A DNA stretch of 6,627 nucleotides from Rhodospirillaceae bacterium (GTDB taxonomy: Bacteria > Pseudomonadota > Alphaproteobacteria > Rhodospirillales > Magnetovibrionaceae): assembly GCA_002732845.1 (NCBI GenBank), contig NVSZ01000007.1:50089-56715 (forward strand). The letters are read 5' to 3'. The position numbers were made by a program, and so were the translations under genes. Positions 1 through 5,142 of the stretch are shown here, in pieces. The notes under the pieces are model-generated. The model did no database searches. It had not been told where the DNA came from and saw only the letters and a list, made by a program, of their open reading frames with translations. Positions within the stretch are counted from its first letter, which is position 1. Each line of letters opens with the position of its first letter.

Positions 1-669
1 TCGCTGTTGTTTTTGTCGGTGTTTGTGTTGGCGATGGGCAGAGATGTCAACGTGGTCGGCAGCATTCCGTTTATGGAATTTCTGGCGCCCGGCCTGATTA
101 TGATGTCGATGACGCAAAACGCCTTCGCCAATACGTCCAGCTCGATGATGATCTCAAAGGTGCAGGGCAACATTGTTGATACGCTGATGCCGCCGTTGAG
201 CTCACACGAACTGACGTTAGGCATCGCTTTGGGCGGGGCAACCCGTGGTGTTGTGGTTGGCACCGCCGTGGGCATCGTGGTGTCGTTCGTGGTGCCGATG
301 CAGGTACACAGCTTAGGGCTGATTTTGTTTCATGCCATTGGCGCTTCGCTGATGATGTCTTTGTTGGGTATTATTGGCGGTATTTGGTCTGAAAAATTCG
401 ACCACATTGCGGGTTTGACGAACTTTATCGTGACGCCGCTATCGTTTTTGTCGGGCACCTTTTATTCCATCAACCGCTTGCCTGAACTGGCCCAATCGAT
501 TGCTTTGATGAACCCGTTTTTTTACATGATCGACGGTTTTCGCTATGGTTTTATCGGTCATTCCGATGCGCCCATTGTAAATGGCATGTTGGCCGTGGGC
601 GGCATGGATGTGGTGCTGTGGATCATCTGTTGGAAGATGTTCGATTCCGGGTACAAGCTGAAGCCTTAA
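1..669 (+). CDS. ABC-2 type transporter permease, C-terminal part (5' end outside window)
   Basis: This is the membrane-spanning subunit of an ABC transporter of the ABC-2 family (YadH/NodJ-like), which works with a separate ATP-binding subunit in the inner membrane to export a substrate that cannot be named from the sequence. The frame is open from the first base, so about 222 codons are visible. Family members are usually about 250-260 residues, so a few tens of N-terminal residues are probably missing; the TTG at position 7 is unlikely to be the true start. About five to six hydrophobic segments are seen, including one around nt 67-130, one rich in Gly/Val at nt 220-306, and one at nt 310-390. 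The family-typical motif NPFFYMIDGFRYGF begins at nt 511, just after a segment with the phrase PLSFLSGTFYSI. The C-terminus is a last membrane helix plus a short basic tail (YKLKP). The ATPase partner is presumably upstream. The family call is secure; the substrate is unknown. Confidence 0.88.
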   Translation, partial: SLLFLSVFVLAMGRDVNVVGSIPFMEFLAPGLIMMSMTQNAFANTSSSMMISKVQGNIVDTLMPPLSSHELTLGIALGGATRGVVVGTAVGIVVSFVVPMQVHSLGLILFHAIGASLMMSLLGIIGGIWSEKFDHIAGLTNFIVTPLSFLSGTFYSINRLPELAQSIALMNPFFYMIDGFRYGFIGHSDAPIVNGMLAVGGMDVVLWIICWKMFDSGYKLKP

Positions 670-688
670 GCGCTGGCCTTAGTTTCCA

Positions 689-717
689 TTGACAGACAGG
701 CCCAAGATTCCCATACT
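689..717 (+). promoter_or_regulatory. Candidate sigma-70-type promoter for argD
   Basis: A perfect -35 hexamer TTGACA (689-694) is followed after 17 bases by CATACT (712-717), which matches four of six bases of the -10 consensus. Transcription would start near 724, giving a leader of about 73 bases before argD. The prediction rests on sequence match and spacing only. It is complicated by the terminator-like hairpin at 728-760, which would then lie at the very 5' end of the transcript. No better promoter is visible between that hairpin and argD. Confidence 0.45.
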
Positions 718-727
718 CTCCAGCTTT

Positions 728-760
728 CCGGGCGACCCTGTCGTCCGGTTTGTTGTTTTT
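728..760 (+). terminator. Rho-independent terminator (or leader attenuator) between the permease and argD
   Basis: Arms CCGGGCGAC (728-736) and GTCGTCCGG (740-748) form a nine-pair, GC-rich stem with one G-U pair and a three-base CCT loop. It is followed at once by a T-rich tract, tttgttgttttt (749-760). This is the standard layout of an intrinsic terminator for plus-strand transcription. It lies 58 bases after the permease stop codon, so the simplest role is ending the upstream ABC transporter transcript. If the promoter at 689-717 is used, the hairpin would instead sit inside the argD leader and could act as an attenuator. On the minus strand the hairpin is not followed by a T tract. Confidence 0.75.
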
Positions 761-782
761 GGATTAATGTTTACCAGAGAAT

Positions 783-787
783 AAGGA
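783..787 (+). promoter_or_regulatory. Ribosome binding site of argD
   Basis: AAGGA lies 10 bases upstream of the ATG at 798 and supports that start. The spacer between the two is wholly made of the right arm (CTGTCTGTC) of the leader inverted repeat. Confidence 0.7.
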
Positions 788-797
788 ACTGTCTGTC

Positions 798-1967
798 ATG
801 TCTGCCCTGATGCCGACTTACGCGCCATCTGATCTTGCTTTTGAAAAAGGCGAGGGAGTCTATTTGTATACGGCGGACGGACGACGATTTCTAGATTTCT
901 GTGCGGGCATCGCGGTGAGCTGTTTGGGGCACGCGCATCCGCATATGGTTAAGGCCTTGAAAAACCAAGCGGATAAGGTCTGGCATGTGTCGAACCTGTA
1001 CCGTTCACCGGGGCAAGAACGCATGGCGGAACGCTTGGCCGAAGCTTCATTCGCGGACCGGGTTTTCTTTTGTAATTCCGGAGCCGAAGCGTTAGAAACC
1101 GCCCTTAAAATTGCCCGGAAATATCAGCGTGACAACGGTCACCCTGAACGTTTTCGCGTGATTGGCTGTGAAAATGCATTTCATGGCCGCACCTTGGCCA
1201 CCATCGCTGCAGCGGGCCAAGCCAAGCTTTTAGAAGGTTTTGAACCGGTTATTGATGCGTTTGATCAGGTCGCCCACGGCAATCTGAACGAAATGCGCGC
1301 GGCCATCACCGATGAAACGGCGGCGATTTTGGTCGAACCTGTGCAGGGTGAAGGCGGTCTGCGTCCGGCCCCCGAAGGCTATCTTCAGGGGCTTCGTGAC
1401 ATCGCCGATGAATTTGGTTTGTTGCTGATGTTTGACGAAGTGCAATGTGGCATGGGCCGGACCGGTAAACTGTTTGCCCATGAATGGGATGGCGTGAAAC
1501 CCGATGTGGTTTCCACGGCCAAAGGCCTGGGCGGTGGATTTCCGTTGGGCGCGTGCCTAACCACCGAAGCCGCAGCCGTTTTGGGCGTCGGCAATCACGG
1601 CACCACGTACGGCGGCAATCCATTGGGTATGGCCGTGGCGAACGCGGTGTTTGACGTGCTGATGGAAGACGGGTTTTTAGAGCACGTGACCAAAATGGGA
1701 CAGGCCTTGGATTTGGCGTTGCAGGGGCTTGTGGCGAAATACCCCGATGTCTTTACACAAACGCGGGGCCAAGGTTTGATGCGGGGCATTCAGTTAAAAG
1801 AGTCCATCATCAATCGTGATTTTAAAACCGAGTTGGAAACCGAAGGTTTGTTGGTGGCCCCTGCGGGCGATAATGTTATTCGCCTGTTGCCACCGTTGAT
1901 CATCGACGACAGCCACATCGCCGAAGCCATTGCGATTTTTGATACCGTGGCGGCCAGCCACGTTTAA
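798..1967 (+). CDS. argD: Acetylornithine aminotransferase (class III, PLP-dependent)
   Basis: The enzyme transfers an amino group from glutamate to N-acetylglutamate semialdehyde to give N-acetylornithine, a cytoplasmic step of arginine biosynthesis; family members can also serve as succinyldiaminopimelate aminotransferase in lysine synthesis. The 389 residues are a normal full length for ArgD. Visible landmarks are NSGAEA (93-98) and FHGRT (128-132) in the cofactor pocket, EPVQGEGG (180-187), and DEVQCGMGRTG (213-223), whose Asp213 should contact the pyridoxal nitrogen. Lys242 in STAKGLGGG is the expected Schiff-base lysine, and GTTYGGNP is at 268-275. The ATG at 798 is supported by AAGGA at 783-787. 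It is the first gene of a same-strand run with argF 21 bases downstream, which argues for an arginine role over other class III aminotransferases (ornithine, succinylornithine or GABA). All key residues are present and there is no sign of damage. Confidence 0.95.
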   Translation: MSALMPTYAPSDLAFEKGEGVYLYTADGRRFLDFCAGIAVSCLGHAHPHMVKALKNQADKVWHVSNLYRSPGQERMAERLAEASFADRVFFCNSGAEALETALKIARKYQRDNGHPERFRVIGCENAFHGRTLATIAAAGQAKLLEGFEPVIDAFDQVAHGNLNEMRAAITDETAAILVEPVQGEGGLRPAPEGYLQGLRDIADEFGLLLMFDEVQCGMGRTGKLFAHEWDGVKPDVVSTAKGLGGGFPLGACLTTEAAAVLGVGNHGTTYGGNPLGMAVANAVFDVLMEDGFLEHVTKMGQALDLALQGLVAKYPDVFTQTRGQGLMRGIQLKESIINRDFKTELETEGLLVAPAGDNVIRLLPPLIIDDSHIAEAIAIFDTVAASHV

Positions 1968-1975
1968 TCGATAAA

Positions 1976-1984
1976 AAAGGAGAG
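1976..1984 (+). promoter_or_regulatory. Strong ribosome binding site of argF
   Basis: AAAGGAGAG sits in the 21-base gap between argD and argF, with GGAG ending six bases before the ATG at 1989. It is the strongest Shine-Dalgarno sequence in the window and fixes the argF start. Confidence 0.8.
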
Positions 1985-1988
1985 CCCG

Positions 1989-2891
1989 ATGTCGGCTCCT
2001 AAACATTTTTTAGACTTACATGACGTGGACGCAAAAACTTTGCGCACCATTTTGGATTTGGGTACATCTTTGAAAAAAGACAAAACCGCTCAGCCGCTGC
2101 GCGGCAAAAGCTTGGCGATGATTTTCGAAAAACCATCGACGCGTACCCGCGTATCGTTTGAAGTCGGCATCAACCAATTGGGTGGCAACGCCATCATCAT
2201 GGATGGCCCCAGCAGTCAGTTGGGGCGCGGCGAAAGCGTTGCCGATACGGCACGGGTTTTGTCGCGGTATGTGGACGCTATTATGATCCGCACCGATGAT
2301 CCGCAAAAACTTCATGACCTTGCTAAATATGCTTCGGTTCCCGTGATTAACGGCCTGACCGATGACAGTCACCCGTGTCAGTTGATGGCCGACGTGATGA
2401 CCTATGAAGAACATCGCGGCTCCATTCGCGGCAAAAAAGTCACGTGGTGTGGGGATGGCAATAACATGGCCGTCAGCTTTATTCATGCGGCCGAACGGTT
2501 TGGTTTTTCTTTAACCTTAGCCGTTCCCAAAGAACTGCCCGTACGCCCGGAAGTCCTAGATTGGGCCAAAGCCGAAGGTGCTGATATTACCGTGACCACC
2601 GATGCGGACGCCGCGTGTACGGATGCCGATTTGATCGTGACCGATACGTGGGTGTCCATGGGCGATGCAGACGCCGAACAACGTTGTGCTTTATTGCAGC
2701 CGTTTCAGGTGGATGCCAAACGCATGAAACTGGCCAAAAGCGACGCTTTGTTTATGCATTGCCTGCCCGCGCACCGCGAAGAAGAAGTCACCGCCGAAGT
2801 TTTGGATGGTCCGCAATCGGTGATTTGGGACGAAGCTGAAAACCGCCTGCACGCGCAAAAGGGTGTGCTGGCTTGGTGCATGAGCGAATAA
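1989..2891 (+). CDS. argF: Ornithine carbamoyltransferase (anabolic type)
   Basis: The enzyme condenses ornithine with carbamoyl phosphate to give citrulline, a cytoplasmic step of arginine biosynthesis, normally as a trimer. The 300-residue length is typical for the anabolic enzyme. The N-terminal carbamoyl phosphate domain carries the STRTR signature (50-54, within FEKPSTRTR) and HPCQ (128-131). The C-terminal ornithine domain carries DGNNM (156-160), SMG (223-225) and HCLPAHR (257-263) with the catalytic-loop cysteine Cys258. The SMG and HCLP motifs favour ornithine over aspartate or acetylornithine as acceptor. Start ATG 1989 has an excellent Shine-Dalgarno. The gene follows argD by 21 bases, and its stop overlaps the ribosome binding site of hslO 14 bases upstream of that start, so co-transcription is likely. 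Catabolic (ArcB-type) function is less likely next to argD and without arcA or arcC in view. Confidence 0.96.
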   Translation: MSAPKHFLDLHDVDAKTLRTILDLGTSLKKDKTAQPLRGKSLAMIFEKPSTRTRVSFEVGINQLGGNAIIMDGPSSQLGRGESVADTARVLSRYVDAIMIRTDDPQKLHDLAKYASVPVINGLTDDSHPCQLMADVMTYEEHRGSIRGKKVTWCGDGNNMAVSFIHAAERFGFSLTLAVPKELPVRPEVLDWAKAEGADITVTTDADAACTDADLIVTDTWVSMGDADAEQRCALLQPFQVDAKRMKLAKSDALFMHCLPAHREEEVTAEVLDGPQSVIWDEAENRLHAQKGVLAWCMSE

Positions 2892-2905
2892 GGATTGGGT
2901 GAATA

Positions 2906-3799
2906 ATGAAAAACTTTGATCTGGCGCAAACCTTTCAGTTGGATGGCCTTGATGTGCGGGGCCGTTTGGTGCGCCTCGGCCCAACCTTAGATCAGATTTT
3001 AAAATCTCACGATTACCCCGAAGTTGTTGCCGAAATGTTGGCGGAAACGTTGGTGTTGGGTGCGGCGCTGGCGAGTATTTTAAAATATGATGGCCTGTTC
3101 ACCTTGCAAGTACAATCGGATGGCCCGATTTCCTTGCTGGTCGCGGATTTAACCTCCGCTGGCGATCTTCGCGGATATGCGCGTTTTGATGCGGACCGTG
3201 TGGCTGAGGCCCAAACCAAAGAAGGTGCTAAAGTCCCCCGCCTGTTGGGCAGTGGACATCTGGCCTTTACCGTTGACCAAGGTCCCGACACCGAACGCTA
3301 TCAAGGCATCGTGGCGTTGGAAGGCGGCACTTTGGCGGCTTGTGCCCAGAATTATTTCAGAAGCTCTGAACAATTGGAAACGGTGATCTTTTTAGGCTCC
3401 GAAAAAAATGCGGATGGCCATCAAGCCGGGGCTGTTTTGGTGCAGCGGATGCCCACGGACAAAAAGAAAGATAGCGACGAAGCCCATGAAGAATGGCACC
3501 GGGTTGTGGTGTTGTTGTCGAGCTTAAAACTTGAAGAACTTCTGGCTCAAAATCTCAGCCCAGACGACGTGCTGTACCGTTTGTATCACGACGATGGTGT
3601 GCGGACGTATGAACCTAAAATCCTGCAGCACAAATGTCGGTGTTCGCGGCAAAAAGTCGCGACCACGTTAAAATCACTTCCCCGCGATGAAGTTACGGGG
3701 GATGATGGTGGGGCGCACGTGAATTGTGAGTTTTGCGCAACGGATTATGAATTTACACAAACGGACTTGGATAAAATCTATGGCACAGATGAAGCTTAA
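2906..3799 (+). CDS. hslO: Hsp33 redox-regulated molecular chaperone
   Basis: Hsp33 is a cytoplasmic holdase that becomes active when oxidation releases zinc from its C-terminal cysteines, and then protects unfolding proteins from aggregation. The 297 residues match the family length. The N-terminal domain (about 1-190) has typical stretches such as SDGPISLLVAD (71-81), RGYAR (89-93) and the YFRSSEQL region (150-157). The C-terminal redox switch is complete: Cys244-Arg-Cys246, a 27-residue linker, then Cys274-Glu-Phe-Cys277, the expected zinc-binding CxC...CxxC layout. The ATG at 2906 follows AAGGA (2890-2894), which overlaps the argF stop codon. Position behind argF is common in alphaproteobacteria, but no direct role in arginine synthesis is known. 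The last 20 bases overlap the next gene. Regulation apart from transcription with argDF is not visible. Confidence 0.95.
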   Translation: MKNFDLAQTFQLDGLDVRGRLVRLGPTLDQILKSHDYPEVVAEMLAETLVLGAALASILKYDGLFTLQVQSDGPISLLVADLTSAGDLRGYARFDADRVAEAQTKEGAKVPRLLGSGHLAFTVDQGPDTERYQGIVALEGGTLAACAQNYFRSSEQLETVIFLGSEKNADGHQAGAVLVQRMPTDKKKDSDEAHEEWHRVVVLLSSLKLEELLAQNLSPDDVLYRLYHDDGVRTYEPKILQHKCRCSRQKVATTLKSLPRDEVTGDDGGAHVNCEFCATDYEFTQTDLDKIYGTDEA

Positions 3800-4418
3800 A
3801 TCTTGGACATTCGCCCGCACCACGGTGCTGGGCCTGACGGTTAGCTTGGGCCTTTCGGCGTGCGTAAAAGATCAAGCCATTGGCGGTCCGGTGGCCGAAG
3901 TGGGTTTTCAACATTTGGCCAAAATTCAGCTGAATGTGGCCGAAGTCAATGTGAAGTCTAATTACAAAGGGCGGATGCAATCACCCAATGTTGAACACCG
4001 ATTTATCACGTCGCCGGAACGCGCCATGTTTGATTGGGCGCTGACCCGCTTGGTTGCGACGGGTGGCAAAGCTTACCCGGCGATTGCTGATTTTGTGATT
4101 GAAGACGCTTCGGTCCTTGAAACCAAAATCAAAAAAAACGAAGGCTTCAAAGCCATGTTTACGTATGAGCCCACCACCCGTTACGATGCAAATGCGGTGG
4201 CGACGTTCAGCATTAACAATCCCGTAAATGGGGCCAGCGGCAAAGTCCGCATCACCGCCAAGCGTTCCATTGAAGTCAGCGAAAACGCGACCCTTGCCGA
4301 ACGGGAACAAGTCTGGATGACCTTGGTTGAAAATTTGATGGCGGATTTTAATACCCAGATGGATGTGCAAATTCAGGGGTATATGGCGCGTTGGGTGGCA
4401 ACGCCCGGCTTACAATAA
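3780..4418 (+). CDS. Predicted lipoprotein of unknown function
   Basis: I do not recognise this family. From ATG 3780 the protein has 212 residues and a clear lipoprotein signal: basic n-region (K5, K7, R13), hydrophobic core VLGLTVSLGLSA, and lipobox LSAC with Cys28 as the lipidation site. The residue after Cys is Val, not Asp, so by the E. coli sorting rule the protein would go to the outer membrane facing the periplasm. The mature part has no extra cysteines. It holds a segment with SPERAMFDWALTRL (78-91), FVIEDASVLE (105-114), and a long amphipathic helix candidate near the C-terminus (LAEREQVWMTLVENLM and on). Start choice: 3780 has GGA eight bases upstream; ATG 3789 is also possible and would give 209 residues. 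An upstream in-frame ATG at 3726 would bury the signal peptide and overlap hslO far more. The gene overlaps hslO by 20 bases, so translational coupling is likely. Confidence 0.8.
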   Translation: MAQMKLKSWTFARTTVLGLTVSLGLSACVKDQAIGGPVAEVGFQHLAKIQLNVAEVNVKSNYKGRMQSPNVEHRFITSPERAMFDWALTRLVATGGKAYPAIADFVIEDASVLETKIKKNEGFKAMFTYEPTTRYDANAVATFSINNPVNGASGKVRITAKRSIEVSENATLAEREQVWMTLVENLMADFNTQMDVQIQGYMARWVATPGLQ

Positions 4419-4436
4419 CGGCCCTAATAAACAGGT

Positions 4437-5135
4437 TTATAAGGTCGCCTGCACCACATAAATGGTGTTTAAACCCAACACCAATGTGGCCAAGCCAATG
4501 CTCCCCTGAAGCCCCCAATTGGCCCATGTCAAAAAACGCGCGGACAAAGCCAACGGCACCGCAATGATGGCGCTGAGACACGCCATACCCAAAATCGACC
4601 CCACACCAAATAACGCGACATAAGCCAAGCCTTGCCCCGGACTAGGGGCATTGCTGGCGGTGAGGATCAGCAACGCTGCCGATCCCGCCATGCCGTGCAT
4701 CATACCAACCAAGAGCGAGCGAAACGGAAAGGGTTTGTGCTTGTGGTCGTGCGTGGCTTGTTCATGGGGGGGGTGTTCTGTGTGGCTGTGGGCATGAAAG
4801 TGGGCGGCTTTTCCGGCGTGTTGATGCATGTGAAAATGAATACGATCTCGGGCTAGACGATATAAAATATGGGTGCCTAAGCCCGCCAACATGATGCCGA
4901 CAAACAATTCCAACCATCCGGCCAGTTGTTCATTTATGGCTAATCCCAAGACCAATGTCACGCCCGCAAAGGCGGCTAAGGTTAGGGTATGACCCAGCCC
5001 CCAAACGGCCCCGGTGCGGATGATGCTGGACAGGCGCGTTTGCTTGGCGGCAATGGCGGATACGGCGGCCACGTGATCGGCCTCTAGGGCGTGGCTCATG
5101 CCGATTACAAAGGCTAAGCCTAAAAACGTGAACAT
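4437..5135 (-). CDS. NicO/UreH-like nickel or cobalt transporter with His-rich loop
   Basis: This is a small inner-membrane protein of 232 residues related to the nickel/cobalt transporter and UreH-like families, which move Ni2+ or Co2+ across the inner membrane; import or export cannot be told from sequence. The first membrane segment carries HALEADH (15-21), a variant of the family's HAxDADH metal signature with Glu for Asp. WGLGHT (45-50) follows in the second segment, and GMMHGMAGSAAL (144-155) marks the fourth. About six membrane segments are seen. Between the third and fourth lies a loop with 13 histidines in residues 100-133 (nt 4737-4838), a likely metal-binding stretch. The ATG begins seven bases after the trkH stop, with no strong Shine-Dalgarno, so translation is probably coupled to trkH. 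No urease, hydrogenase or cobalamin genes are in view to reveal the metal. Family call is fairly sure; substrate is inference. Confidence 0.82.
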   Translation of the reverse strand: MFTFLGLAFVIGMSHALEADHVAAVSAIAAKQTRLSSIIRTGAVWGLGHTLTLAAFAGVTLVLGLAINEQLAGWLELFVGIMLAGLGTHILYRLARDRIHFHMHQHAGKAAHFHAHSHTEHPPHEQATHDHKHKPFPFRSLLVGMMHGMAGSAALLILTASNAPSPGQGLAYVALFGVGSILGMACLSAIIAVPLALSARFLTWANWGLQGSIGLATLVLGLNTIYVVQATL

Positions 5136-5142
5136 GCCTGGC

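Larger units (their letters stand above)
690..798 (+). repeat. 10-bp perfect inverted repeat flanking the argD leader
   Basis: TGACAGACAG at 690-699 is the exact reverse complement of CTGTCTGTCA at 789-798. The left copy overlaps the -35 hexamer of the candidate promoter. The right copy fills the space between the Shine-Dalgarno sequence (783-787) and the first base of the argD start codon. In RNA made by read-through from the permease gene, the two copies could pair and hide the argD start. In RNA starting near 724 the left copy would be absent. The match contains a short GACA repeat, so chance is possible. Confidence 0.5.

Noticed and set aside
759..787. Alternative argD promoter after the terminator hairpin (TTGGAT with an AT-rich -10)
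   Set aside because: The hexamers match the consensus poorly and the start site would fall at or beyond the ribosome binding site.
2016..2486. Open frame of 156 codons on the minus strand inside argF
   Set aside because: It lies wholly antisense to a gene with all expected ornithine carbamoyltransferase motifs, has no recognisable domain, and is explained by codon bias of the true gene.
3726..3779. In-frame upstream start of the lipoprotein gene at ATG 3726
   Set aside because: It would put 18 extra residues before the signal peptide and overlap hslO by 74 bases; the start at 3780 gives a normal lipoprotein signal and has a GGA at suitable spacing.
3981..4370. Open frame of 129 codons on the minus strand inside the lipoprotein gene
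   Set aside because: No ribosome binding site or recognisable motif; the plus-strand frame has a clear lipoprotein signal and operon position, so this is a shadow.
4452..4467. CACCA/TGGTG hairpin as a plus-strand terminator after the lipoprotein gene
   Set aside because: The stem is only five to six pairs, the following T run is only three bases, and it lies inside the coding end of the opposite gene.
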